A stretch of DNA of 36,605 bases. Origin: Acidobacteriota bacterium. GTDB lineage: Bacteria; Acidobacteriota; Aminicenantia; UBA2199. The notes beneath the pieces are model-generated. The model saw only the letters and a program-made list of their open reading frames with translations, did no database searches and was not told the DNA's origin. Position 1 is the first letter of the stretch, and every line of letters starts with the position of its first letter. A program made the position numbers and the translations under genes. This document shows positions 30,137 through 36,605 of this stretch, piece by piece. Location: assembly GCA_018897435.1 (NCBI GenBank), contig JAHIKI010000093.1:1-36605 (forward strand), given 5' to 3'.

Positions 30137-31939
30137 TCACATTATAATATTCATTTCCGGGAATTGCAAATTGTATAGGGAATAGTAGAGGCCGCGTTTT
30201 TTCAGGAGTTCGCGGTGGTTGCCGCTCTCCTTGATCTCCCCGTTTTCAATGACCAGGATGCGGTCGGCCTCGATGATGGTGCTCAGTCGGTGGGCAATGA
30301 CGAAGGTGGTCCGGTCTTTCATGACCTCGGCCATGGCTTCCTGGATCAGCTTTTCCGATTCCGAGTCTAGAGAGGAAGTGGCTTCATCGAAAATGAGCAG
30401 GCGCGGTTTTTTCAACACGGCCCTGGCGATGGAAATGCGCTGGCGCTGGCCGTTGGAAAGGAAAATACCGCGTTCTCCGACCACGGTTTCATATTGCAAC
30501 GGCATTTCAGCGATGAAATCGGCGGCGCGGGCGATGGCGGCGGCCTGGTGAATATCCTCCGGCGAGTACTTTCTGCGGCCGTAGGCGATGTTGTTGAGAA
30601 TGGTGTCGTTGAAGAGAAAAACGTCCTGGGTGACCAATCCGATCTGTTCACGCAGCGATTTCATGGTAATGGAGCGGATGTCACGGCCGTCGATGAAAAT
30701 TTCACCGTTCTCAGATTCATAAAAGCGCAGCAGGATATTCATGATGGTTGTCTTGCCCGAGCCGCTGGCCCCGACCAGGGCCACCATTTCGTTGGGTGCG
30801 GCCAGAAAAGAGATGTTTTTCAAGACCGGAATACCCGGCTGGTAAGCGAAGTGCACGTTCTTGAATTCCACCTCACCGCGAATGCTCTTTATCTCAATGG
30901 CCGAGGACCTGTCCTTGATGGTATTTTCGGCATTGATGATCTGTCGCACCCGCTCATAGCCGGCCTTGCCCTGTTGGTAATCGTTGTGGGCCAGGGAGAG
31001 CCGTTTGATCGGGCTGTACATCATGAACAAGGCGGTCAGAAAGGAAAAGAATTGCCCAGGTGAAAGGGTGCCCCGGGAGATGCGGTGCATGCCCACAGTG
31101 AACAAGCCGGCCGCCACCAGGCCGCCTATGATGTCCATGACCGGAGCCACCAGCGAATAGGCCAGCGCGATCTTGGCGTTGATGCGGAAATGCTTCTGGT
31201 TGAGCTGGCGGAATTTGTTGATCTCGAATTCCTCCATGTTGTAGGCCTTGACGATCTTGTTGCCCATGGCCGATTCACTCATGAAGTTGGCCAGGTCGCC
31301 GATGGTTTCCTGGGACTGGATGCCGCGCTTTTTCACCTTGCGTCCGAAATAGACCAAGGGGACGGCGGCCATCGGCATCAAAACAAGCGAAAGCGTGGCC
31401 ATTTTCCAGTCCTGGAAGAAAACCACGGCCAGCAGGCCGACCAGGGTCAGGCTTTCCCTGATATAGACGGCCAGGGTTTCGGCTACGGCCAATTTGATCT
31501 TTTCGATATCGTTGGATATGCGCGACACCAGGTCACCGGTCCGGGCCTTGCTCAAGAAATCGATGGACTGGTGGATCAGGTGGCGGTAGAGTTTGTCGCG
31601 GATGTTGCGCACCACCTTCAGTCCCAGCGTTTTCATCGAATACAGGGAAAAAAATGAGAATATCGCCTGGCCGAGAAAGGCCACGAACAACAACTGCGGC
31701 AGGACCAGGACCATTTTATCTTCCCCGACATGCAGCACGCTCATGATCAGGTTGCGGATGAATTTACTTTTTTCGGCCAAGCGGCCGCCGCCCTGGATGA
31801 ACAATTCATCGATGACCGGCTGGATGATCACGGCGAAAAAGGCGGTGAAGACAGCCACCATGGCCATGAAAAAAAGGGCCAATATAAAACGTTTCAGGAA
31901 AGGCCGGAAATAACTATACAGCGAATTCTCGTCTGTCAT
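30137..31939 (-). CDS. msbA: Lipid A/lipid exporter ABC protein MsbA-like
   Basis: A 600-aa half-transporter. Six membrane spans (about residues 15-330) are followed by an ATPase domain. Walker A is G-A-S-G-S-G-K-T-T, Walker B L-L-I-F-D-E-A-T-S-S-L-D and the switch V-I-A-H-R-L-S-T. The signature reads L-S-N-G-Q-R-Q-R, with Asn for the usual second Gly. It should flip lipid A or core LPS across the inner membrane, in line with lptD in the window. It lies 10 nt after pssA, so membrane-lipid genes are grouped. Confidence 0.92.
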   Translation of the reverse strand: MTDENSLYSYFRPFLKRFILALFFMAMVAVFTAFFAVIIQPVIDELFIQGGGRLAEKSKFIRNLIMSVLHVGEDKMVLVLPQLLFVAFLGQAIFSFFSLYSMKTLGLKVVRNIRDKLYRHLIHQSIDFLSKARTGDLVSRISNDIEKIKLAVAETLAVYIRESLTLVGLLAVVFFQDWKMATLSLVLMPMAAVPLVYFGRKVKKRGIQSQETIGDLANFMSESAMGNKIVKAYNMEEFEINKFRQLNQKHFRINAKIALAYSLVAPVMDIIGGLVAAGLFTVGMHRISRGTLSPGQFFSFLTALFMMYSPIKRLSLAHNDYQQGKAGYERVRQIINAENTIKDRSSAIEIKSIRGEVEFKNVHFAYQPGIPVLKNISFLAAPNEMVALVGASGSGKTTIMNILLRFYESENGEIFIDGRDIRSITMKSLREQIGLVTQDVFLFNDTILNNIAYGRRKYSPEDIHQAAAIARAADFIAEMPLQYETVVGERGIFLSNGQRQRISIARAVLKKPRLLIFDEATSSLDSESEKLIQEAMAEVMKDRTTFVIAHRLSTIIEADRILVIENGEIKESGNHRELLKKRGLYYSLYNLQFPEMNIIM

Positions 31940-31949
31940 GAGCCGACTT

Positions 31950-32810
31950 TCAGGCTCCGCTCTTGGTTACTTGGGGTGACGCTGCTTTTTTATCGCCGCC
32001 GGAGGCTTCAGTGTTTTTGGATTTCCTGTTGAACAAATAGAATAACAGCGGCGACAGCATGTATGAAAAAGTCAGGATGGGGATGGTGATATCGGGGAAG
32101 ATGACCAGGCAACCGACGATCAGGGCCAGCAGAAAAAGTGTTCTCAGGCTGTTTTTTAGAACTAATTTTTTCATGGTCCTGTATTTGACGTTGGAGATCA
32201 TCAACCATGAGATCAGGAGGATATAAAGAGAAAAAAACAGGATGCCCGTCCGCGTCCCCGGCGATTTGCCGCCGAACACAAGCACGAGGGAACAGATGGC
32301 TAGGGCAGCGGTGGGAATGGGCATGCCGATGAAAATATTGGCCGGGAAGGCCTGCGCTTCCTTGAACACATTGAAGCGGGCCAAGCGGATCAGCCCGGCG
32401 CTCAGGAATACGAAACTGACGATGCTGCCGATCTGGGTAAAGCCTGATTGAAAACCCCATTCGAATGCCAGCATGGAGGTGACCAGGCCGAAAGTGACGG
32501 CGTCGACCAGAGAATCAAGCTGCATGCCGAAATTGGATTCCGTATGGGTCAGACGGGCGATGGTGCCGTCGAAGCCGTCCATGATGACGCTGGCCGTGAT
32601 ATAGTAAATCGCGGTTTTGAAATTCTGCTTGGGGCCGATGATGAAGATAAGGGCCTTATATCCCAGGAAAAGGTTCAGCATGGTGAACAGCGAGGGCAAA
32701 AAGGAGATGCGGGTCAGAGTCGAGAGCTTGGGTTTGCTGATTCTTTTTCTTTTCATTTTCGTTAATGGTTTCGACTCGATGCTGCCCTCCCGTGAATTAT
32801 CTTTATCCAT
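31950..32810 (-). CDS. pssA: CDP-diacylglycerol-serine O-phosphatidyltransferase
   Basis: A 286-aa integral membrane enzyme that makes phosphatidylserine. The CDP-alcohol phosphotransferase motif D-G-x2-A-R-x8-G-x3-D-x3-D is complete (D-G-T-I-A-R ... G-M-Q-L-D-S-L-V-D) near residues 79-102. About eight hydrophobic spans follow. The N-terminus is unusually charged for 30 residues. The start overlaps the DUF465 gene by 8 nt. With serC upstream, the operon joins serine supply to phosphatidylserine synthesis. Confidence 0.93.
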   Translation of the reverse strand: MDKDNSREGSIESKPLTKMKRKRISKPKLSTLTRISFLPSLFTMLNLFLGYKALIFIIGPKQNFKTAIYYITASVIMDGFDGTIARLTHTESNFGMQLDSLVDAVTFGLVTSMLAFEWGFQSGFTQIGSIVSFVFLSAGLIRLARFNVFKEAQAFPANIFIGMPIPTAALAICSLVLVFGGKSPGTRTGILFFSLYILLISWLMISNVKYRTMKKLVLKNSLRTLFLLALIVGCLVIFPDITIPILTFSYMLSPLLFYLFNRKSKNTEASGGDKKAASPQVTKSGA

Positions 32811-33036
32811 TGCCGCCAGTTTTTTTCTTGAAGGAGTATATCTGTTTTTGCATGGCGTCTTTCAGCTTGAGTTTTTCCTTCTTTATGTTCTGAGCCTCGA
32901 CCAGTTCTTCTTCGGACTTGAACTTTTTCTTCAGGAAATATTGCAGTTTTTCCTCAAGTTCCTGATGTCTTAAGAACAACTTTTTAAAAGCACTGTCCTT
33001 TTCAATTAAGATCTCTTTTATTTTTTGATCCTGCAT
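32803..33036 (-). CDS. Small DUF465/YdcH-like coiled-coil protein
   Basis: A 77-aa, highly charged helical protein with the DUF465 pattern: K-D-S-A-F-K-K-L-F-x-x-H-x-E-L-E-x-K-L, then L-K-K-K, and K-K-E-K-L-x-L-K-D-x-M. Its function is unknown in any organism. AAAGGA lies upstream of the ATG. It overlaps the upstream gene by 35 nt, which is large, and pssA by 8 nt. Confidence 0.75.
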   Translation of the reverse strand: MQDQKIKEILIEKDSAFKKLFLRHQELEEKLQYFLKKKFKSEEELVEAQNIKKEKLKLKDAMQKQIYSFKKKTGGNG

Positions 33037-33850
33037 CCTTTATTCCTTTTAACTTTAATTCTTTGTGATTGCGGCAATATTTCAAGTAGGCCTGCAGGTT
33101 CTTGTCCTTGCCGATAATCGACATGGTGGTGATGATCGATTCGATGAAGTTTTCATCCAGGACGTTGGTGACGATGTAGTCGAGCCCCTTGGCGATGGCC
33201 AGCGAAACAAAATAGGAAGCAATCAGGTGGCGTTTGGGCAGGCCTTCGGATAGTAGTGACACGTTGGCCATGGTCTTGACCTGCGGGAAATCCAGTTTGA
33301 ACAATTCCAGCGTGTCAAGGAAGATACGGCCGCTGTTGAAATTCTCTTCCAGTGGGCAAATTTGGGGATCCAAAAGGATATCCTGCCGCTTCATACCGCG
33401 GTCGAGCAGGTAATCGATGTATTTTTGGGCGATCAGCAACGATTTTTCCGGAGTGTTGGAATGGTTGTTGCGCTTGTCCTTGATCAGGGCGATGATCTTG
33501 GCGTTCTTCTCCATGACCGTGTCGATGAGATAATCGATCTTTTCAATGTTGTATTCAACGGCGCCGATGATGATCGGATTCTTGGCGATCAGCATGGCTT
33601 CCTTTAGGGCCTCGACATTTTCACTGACGATCACCAGTTTGGAACCCAGCTTTTCCAGCATGGGAATGATCTCGCGCAGGAACGGGGTTTCGTTGTGCAG
33701 CAGTGACAGCGCGTTGATCTCGATATACTCGGCCCCGGCTTCGAGCTGGGTCAGGGCCTCTTTCCTGATGAATTCGATGTCCATCTTGTTCATGCGGTCC
33801 AGTATTTTCTTGTTAGCGGAATTGAGTTTATTGCCGACGATGGTTGTCAT
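33002..33850 (-). CDS. Divergent pterin-binding (AcsE/MeTr-like) protein
   Basis: A 282-aa TIM-barrel-type protein resembling methyltetrahydrofolate:corrinoid methyltransferase. It has the opening I-V-G-N-K-L-N-S-A-N, the L-L-D-P-Q-I-C-P segment near residue 161, and M-A-N-V-S-L-L-S-E-G-L-P-K-R near 195. Compared from memory with Moorella MeTr, several pterin-contacting residues are changed: the L-D-x-N-V-G-P strand reads I-E-I-N-A-L-S, the L-D-S-T strand reads I-V-S-E, and the I-N-S strand reads I-G-A. The Asp near 161 and the Asn in N-V-S remain. It may bind folate differently or be inactive. It follows the serA fragment by 30 nt, hinting at a link to one-carbon metabolism. Confidence 0.72.
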   Translation of the reverse strand: MTTIVGNKLNSANKKILDRMNKMDIEFIRKEALTQLEAGAEYIEINALSLLHNETPFLREIIPMLEKLGSKLVIVSENVEALKEAMLIAKNPIIIGAVEYNIEKIDYLIDTVMEKNAKIIALIKDKRNNHSNTPEKSLLIAQKYIDYLLDRGMKRQDILLDPQICPLEENFNSGRIFLDTLELFKLDFPQVKTMANVSLLSEGLPKRHLIASYFVSLAIAKGLDYIVTNVLDENFIESIITTMSIIGKDKNLQAYLKYCRNHKELKLKGIKDAGSKNKRDLN

Positions 33851-33880
33851 GTTTTTTTCGCCTGCTTGAAATGAATTGTT

Positions 33881-34243
33881 TTAAACATTGAAAAAATCTT
33901 TCAGGATCGCGATTGCATTTATTCCTGCCGTTTCTTCGGGTTGGGCAATACTGTGCCCCACAGCGGTGCGGATCTCAATATTCTTGCGTTTGGCGGCCGC
34001 CGTGTCGATAGGGCCGGATCCGTCGCTGCTGCGAACGATCAATTTCAGATCGCCGCCCTGATTGAAGGTTTCTTCGCTCAGCGGCATGGAGCCGCTGATA
34101 ATTATGGCATCGGCGTTTTTTATTTCCTCCTGCAACTGCGCGGAGGTCAGGCCGGATTTTTCGATGATCTCGAATTCGGAAATTTCATTGAGCAGGTCAA
34201 TGGTTTTGGCATGCAAACGGTCGGCGATCAGAATCCTGATCAT
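33881..34243 (-). CDS. serA: Truncated D-3-phosphoglycerate dehydrogenase (N-terminal domain only)
   Basis: A 120-aa protein matching only the N-terminal substrate domain of SerA-type 2-hydroxyacid dehydrogenases: M-I-R-I-L-I-A-D, the D-A-I-I-I-S-G-S block, and D-L-K-L-I-V-R-S-S-D-G-S-G-P-I-D-T-A-A-A-K-R. The NAD-binding domain (G-x-G-x-x-G and the catalytic Arg/Glu/His) is missing. The next 30 nt lead straight into another gene, so no frameshifted remainder is visible. It lies in the serC neighbourhood. It has no Shine-Dalgarno and starts in an ATGA overlap with a 31-codon leader ORF. It could be a decayed gene or a ligand-binding regulatory domain. Confidence 0.7.
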   Translation of the reverse strand: MIRILIADRLHAKTIDLLNEISEFEIIEKSGLTSAQLQEEIKNADAIIISGSMPLSEETFNQGGDLKLIVRSSDGSGPIDTAAAKRKNIEIRTAVGHSIAQPEETAGINAIAILKDFFNV

Positions 34244-34335
34244 AAGTTTGTAAAGTTCGCAGTCCCCGGATTGGCAGGGGAGACTGGAGGTTGGCTTTGG
34301 TTTGAGGTATTCGGGAATGAAAAAACCGTCTGCAT
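34240..34335 (-). CDS. 31-codon leader ORF upstream of the serA fragment
   Basis: The ATG at 34335 has a strong GGGAGG site upstream. The product is 31 aa (M-Q-T-V-F-S-F-P-N-T start), rich in Pro (5), Asn (5) and Ser (4). Its stop overlaps the next ATG as ATGA. It resembles no family I know. It may be a translational-coupling leader. Confidence 0.4.
   Translation of the reverse strand: MQTVFSFPNTSNQSQPPVSPANPGTANFTNL
34260..34286 (-). promoter_or_regulatory. Leader hairpin before the serA fragment
   Basis: In the minus-strand transcript CAGT-CT-CCCC pairs with GGGG-ACTG around a 9-nt loop (8 bp with a 2-nt bulge). No U-tract follows, so it is not a normal terminator. It lies 17 nt before the serA start. 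Confidence 0.4.
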
Positions 34336-34349
34336 GACTAAAATACCTC
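34304..34349 (-). promoter_or_regulatory. Inverted repeat that could hide the leader ribosome-binding site
   Basis: GAGGTATT (34349-34342 in the transcript) contains part of the leader Shine-Dalgarno and is perfectly complementary to AATACCTC (34311-34304). If they pair, the ribosome-binding site is masked. This is visible symmetry; regulation is inference. Confidence 0.4.
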
Positions 34350-34371
34350 CCTTGTTCAATTCCAGGTTAAA

Positions 34372-34400
34372 ATAGTAGCAGATTTTTTCATTCCTGTCAA
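34372..34400 (-). promoter_or_regulatory. Strong sigma70 promoter of the large leftward operon
   Basis: On the minus strand a perfect TTGACA (34400-34395), a 17-bp spacer and TACTAT (34377-34372) give a transcript start near 34365 and a leader of about 120 nt. Twelve genes follow with gaps of at most about 30 nt or overlaps down to priA. Confidence 0.75.
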
Positions 34401-34476
34401 CTTTTTAACGAAAAAACCTATTCTCTTTGCGGCTTTTACCGGTTTCAGCAAAAAACGGGTTATTCTGATATCGTCC

Positions 34477-35553
34477 TTATTTGTTTTCCTTGGCGAATTT
34501 TTCCATGAATTGGGTCAGGGCCAAAACTCCATCCAAGCCCATGGCGTTGTATATGGACGCCCGGCAGCCGCCGACGCTGCGGTGCCCCTTCAGGCCGATG
34601 AATCCGACTTTCTTGGCATCATTGATGAATTTCTCTTCCAGTTCCTCCGATGGCAGGCGGAAGGTGACGTTCATCCTGGAGCGGTCCGAGACATTGGCGG
34701 TGCCTTTGTAGTAGCCACCGCTGTTGTCGATGGCGTCGTACAGGGCCTTGGCTTTCTTCTCGTTGATTTCTTCAATGGCCGCCAGGCCGCCCAGGCCCTC
34801 GATCCACTCCATGACCAGCTTGATAATGTAGATGGCGAAGCAGGGCGGGGTGTTGTACATGGATTTTTCCTTGGCGTATGTCTTGTAGCTGAGCATGGTG
34901 GTCAGACCTTCCGTACAGGCTTCGATCAGGTCGTTGCGCATGATGACCAGGGTGACTCCGGAAGGGCCGATGTTCTTCTGGGCGCCGGCGTAGATCATGC
35001 CGATGTTCTTGAAATCGATCTTGCGGCTGAAGATATCCGAGGACATGTCGATAATCAGGGGCACGTTTCCGGTGTCGGGGAACTTGGAGAACTGGATGCC
35101 GCCGATGGTCTCGTTGGAGGTGATGTGCACATACCGGGCGTCGGGGGAGAACTTCAGGTCCCCGGGGACATAGGAAAAATTCTTGTCTTCGGAACTGGCA
35201 ATGACGTTTACGGTTCCGAACAGCTTGGCTTCCTTGATGGCCTTTTTGGCCCATTCGCCTGTGTGAACATAGTCGGCCTTCTTGCCGATAAGCAGGTTCA
35301 TGGGCAGCATGCCGAACTGCAGGCTGGCGCCGCCCTGCAGGAACATCACGCTGTAGTTTTCCGGCACGCCGAGCAGGGCGCGGATCTTGGTCTCGGCGGC
35401 GGTGATCACGCTTTCAAAATCCTTGGAGCGGTGGCTGATCTCCATGATCGACAACCCGATACCGTTGAAGTCCAGCAGTTCCTCTTGCGCCTTCTTCATC
35501 ACTTCCTGGGGCAGGATCGCCGGACCGGCATAGAAATTATACTTTTTAGCCAT
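34477..35553 (-). CDS. serC: Phosphoserine aminotransferase
   Basis: A 358-aa class V PLP enzyme converting 3-phosphohydroxypyruvate to phosphoserine. The N-terminus K-Y-N-F-Y-A-G-P-A-I-L-P is typical. S-H-R-S-K-D-F, G-G-A-S-L-Q-F, D-M-S-S-D and the PLP lysine block A-G-A-Q-K-N-I-G-P-S-G are intact, as is the C-terminal G-H-R-S-V-G-G-C-R-A-S-I-Y-N. The ATG at 35553 follows AGGAGGG. It has its own promoter. The downstream operon starts about 75 bp after its stop, and no strong terminator is visible between. Confidence 0.97.
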   Translation of the reverse strand: MAKKYNFYAGPAILPQEVMKKAQEELLDFNGIGLSIMEISHRSKDFESVITAAETKIRALLGVPENYSVMFLQGGASLQFGMLPMNLLIGKKADYVHTGEWAKKAIKEAKLFGTVNVIASSEDKNFSYVPGDLKFSPDARYVHITSNETIGGIQFSKFPDTGNVPLIIDMSSDIFSRKIDFKNIGMIYAGAQKNIGPSGVTLVIMRNDLIEACTEGLTTMLSYKTYAKEKSMYNTPPCFAIYIIKLVMEWIEGLGGLAAIEEINEKKAKALYDAIDNSGGYYKGTANVSDRSRMNVTFRLPSEELEEKFINDAKKVGFIGLKGHRSVGGCRASIYNAMGLDGVLALTQFMEKFAKENK

Positions 35554-35588
35554 ATTTGTAACCCTCCTTTTTTTAATTAACAAAACAA

Positions 35589-35617
35589 ATTTTACCCTGC
35601 GCCGCATGAAAAAGCAA
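35589..35617 (-). promoter_or_regulatory. Sigma70-like promoter for serC
   Basis: On the minus strand TTGCTT (35617-35612), a 17-bp spacer and TAAAAT (35594-35589) lie 35 bp before the ATG. Confidence 0.6.
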
Positions 35618-35700
35618 TATGAACGGCATCTGCATATTTCCAACTCAGCCATTCTTTTCCTGCGCAGTGAAAGGTAAATAGAAATATATCCCCCCTTTGT

Positions 35701-35720
35701 CCCCCCTTGGGTAAGGGGGG
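35701..35720. repeat. Hairpin CCCCCCTT-GGGT-AAGGGGGG
   Basis: A perfect 8-bp stem with a 4-nt loop, preceded by another C6TTT run. It is the first of four adjacent palindromic units in the gene-free stretch 35618-36245. Confidence 0.6.
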
Positions 35721-35753
35721 AGGTGGAGGCAGACAAAGAAGAATCTAATCAGG

Positions 35754-35890
35754 TGTAGGGGCGACCCGGCGGGTCGCCCTGTATTGATCGTGTCCGGTGT
35801 CCGGATCAGGGCGACCCGCCCCCTGCGAGGACGGACAAATCAGATCCGCCAAGGTCGGCAGATGATTTGTGCGGCCGGGTCGCCCCTACA
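35754..35890. repeat. 137-bp MITE-like element with 17-bp terminal inverted repeats
   Basis: The ends TGTAGGGGCGACCCGGC (35754-35770) and its exact reverse complement (35874-35890) are perfect inverted repeats. A second 14-bp inverted repeat lies inside (35768-35781 and 35807-35820), plus ACAAATCA / TGATTTGT (35835-35842 and 35863-35870). There is no ORF of its own and no clear target duplication. It shares its outer sequence with 22551-22596. Confidence 0.65.
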
Positions 35891-35912
35891 TAAAGATGAT
35901 CCATCCCCCAGC

Positions 35913-35938
35913 CCTCTTCTCTTCCCGAAGAGAAGAGG
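35913..35938. repeat. Perfect 12-bp hairpin CCTCTTCTCTTC / GAAGAGAAGAGG
   Basis: Two bases separate the arms. With the next hairpin (35950-35973) it forms a purine/pyrimidine-rich repeat unit bounded by CCCCCAGCCC and GGGTTGGGGTGAG. Confidence 0.6.
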
Positions 35939-35949
35939 AGCGGGACTTA

Positions 35950-35973
35950 CCCCTCTCTTTGGGAAGAGAGGGG
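35950..35973. repeat. Perfect 10-bp hairpin CCCCTCTCTT / AAGAGAGGGG
   Basis: A 4-nt loop (TGGG) separates the arms. It adjoins the 35913-35938 hairpin and probably belongs to the same dispersed repeat. Confidence 0.6.
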
Positions 35974-35999
35974 TTGGGGTGAGTTGAAAACTTTCCCAC

Positions 36000-36016
36000 T
36001 GTCCCAAAATGGGACA
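36000..36016. promoter_or_regulatory. Enhancer-like palindrome 1, TGTCCC-AAAAT-GGGACA
   Basis: A perfect 6-bp dyad with a 5-bp centre, about 264 bp upstream of the predicted sigma-54 start site. It is the first of three copies. The format is like the NtrC-type site TGCACC-N5-GGTGCA. Confidence 0.75.
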
Positions 36017-36071
36017 CATATTTTTGCCCGCATTCCAGGTCTGGACAGAGTTTCTGCCTTTTCTCCCCGGC

Positions 36072-36088
36072 TGTCCCGAAACGGGACA
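36072..36088. promoter_or_regulatory. Enhancer-like palindrome 2, TGTCCC-GAAAC-GGGACA
   Basis: The arms are identical to copy 1 but the centre differs, so the arms are what is conserved. It lies about 192 bp upstream of the predicted start site. Confidence 0.75.
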
Positions 36089-36152
36089 CTTTCGGGCTAT
36101 AGTTTGGAAAGGCTTGTTCGCGCTGCGTTTCCGGTTATTATGGTGTTCCATC

Positions 36153-36169
36153 TGTCCCAAAATGGGACA
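36153..36169. promoter_or_regulatory. Enhancer-like palindrome 3, TGTCCC-AAAAT-GGGACA
   Basis: Identical to copy 1. It lies about 111 bp upstream of the predicted start site, a normal distance for a sigma-54 activator site. Confidence 0.75.
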
Positions 36170-36245
36170 TAATGGAATATTGGTAATAAATCGCCGTTTC
36201 CTTCAAAGCCATGGCAGACAATGTTTTTGGGGCGACGATTCCATT

Positions 36246-36260
36246 TGGCACCGCAATTGC
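36246..36260 (+). promoter_or_regulatory. Sigma-54 (-24/-12) promoter
   Basis: TGGCAC (36246-36251), 5 bp, then TTGC (36257-36260). The GG and GC dinucleotides are exactly 10 bp apart, and the flanks (T before, TTT after) also fit the consensus. Transcription should start near 36272, about 100 nt before the ATG at 36375. It requires RpoN and an AAA+ activator. Confidence 0.8.
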
Positions 36261-36374
36261 TTTGTGAAATTCTCATATTGAATGTGATTGATATTTCTCT
36301 GTCTGCTTGGCTTCATTTCAACGGCGGTAGCTTGCCTATAGAAATCTGTAGTTGACTTTATTAATGAGGAAAAA

Positions 36375-36605
36375 ATGCTGATCCAATCGATCAAAGACAG
36401 TATCTGGGATTGCATCAAGGATAAAGAGGTCGCGCTGTTCATGATCTTCAGCGACCAGGGCGAGATCCTCTGGCACCAGGGCCGCGGGGTCAGGGGCCGA
36501 AACATTATAGACGGCAAGGGCTTTTGCCGCAGTTACTGCCTGGAGGCCCTGAAAAAAAACCGAGAAATTGCCGAGGTTGATTGCCTGATCAATCTCAACG
36601 GTCAC
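36375..36605 (+). CDS. 5' part of a sigma-54-controlled gene, cut by the window end
   Basis: 77 codons are open to the window edge. GAGG lies 5 nt before the ATG. The product begins M-L-I-Q-S-I-K-D and contains A-L-F-M-I-F-S-D-Q-G-E-I-L-W-H-Q-G-R, R-N-I-I-D-G-K-G-F-C-R-S-Y, and several Cys. I do not recognise a domain with certainty. It looks like a small ligand-binding or sensor N-terminus, as could precede the AAA+ domain of a sigma-54 activator. If so, the gene may be autoregulated. That is a guess until the rest is seen. Confidence 0.7.
   Translation, partial: MLIQSIKDSIWDCIKDKEVALFMIFSDQGEILWHQGRGVRGRNIIDGKGFCRSYCLEALKKNREIAEVDCLINLNGH

Noticed and set aside
35554-35736. N-terminal extension of serC by about 60 codons
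   Set aside because: The ATG at 35553 has an excellent Shine-Dalgarno and the family N-terminus. The extension crosses the promoter and a repeat.
36336-36605. 89-codon leftward reading frame at the right edge
   Set aside because: Opposite the rightward gene, which has a ribosome site and sigma-54 promoter. The leftward frame has neither.

Overview
The window is about 36.6 kb of a Gram-negative bacterial chromosome. An outer membrane is implied by lptD, msbA and a TonB-type protein. The genes are dense, mostly housekeeping, and arranged in long, tightly overlapping operons. The mix resembles uncultivated Acidobacteriota/Aminicenantes-like genomes: two-propeller AraC regulators, TonB energy transducers, PEGA lipoproteins, a K+-dependent membrane pyrophosphatase and a PPi-type phosphofructokinase. 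That placement is inference from content; there is no rRNA or marker phylogeny here. I saw no tRNA, rRNA, CRISPR array or complete insertion sequence.

Left part (1-9.2 kb): the first codons of a leftward gene, a leftward DedA protein, then an ATP synthase operon (two b-type subunits, delta, alpha, gamma, beta, epsilon) that lacks genes for subunits a and c. A separately promoted membrane pyrophosphatase (hppA) follows.

Middle (9.3-22.6 kb): a leftward pair encodes a large membrane-anchored propeller/AraC regulator and a TonB-like protein. Rightward genes encode a TMEM175-like channel protein and an ABC exporter. A PEGA lipoprotein is transcribed leftward. lptD is translationally coupled to an rmd-like SDR gene. 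A hotdog thioesterase, an M20 peptidase and a PPi-type phosphofructokinase follow.

Right part (22.6-34.4 kb, all leftward): a continuous run starts at a strong promoter at 34.4 kb. It reads leader ORF, serA fragment, degenerate pterin-binding protein, DUF465 protein, pssA, msbA, yicC, gmk, coaC, coaB, family-4 UDG and a helicase-dead priA, and may read on into an ABC exporter. serC lies just upstream with its own promoter.

Right edge (35.6-36.6 kb): a pile-up of palindromic repeats, including a 137-bp MITE-like element, is followed by a clear sigma-54 control region. Three TGTCCC-N5-GGGACA palindromes stand upstream of a near-perfect -24/-12 promoter, which drives a gene cut by the window end. 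This is the most interesting regulatory module seen.

Recurrent themes are: -10 boxes placed 6-7 nt before start codons (leaderless transcription); pyrophosphate-linked energy metabolism (hppA plus PPi-PFK); and degenerate versions of normally catalytic proteins (PriA, SerA, methyltransferase-like).
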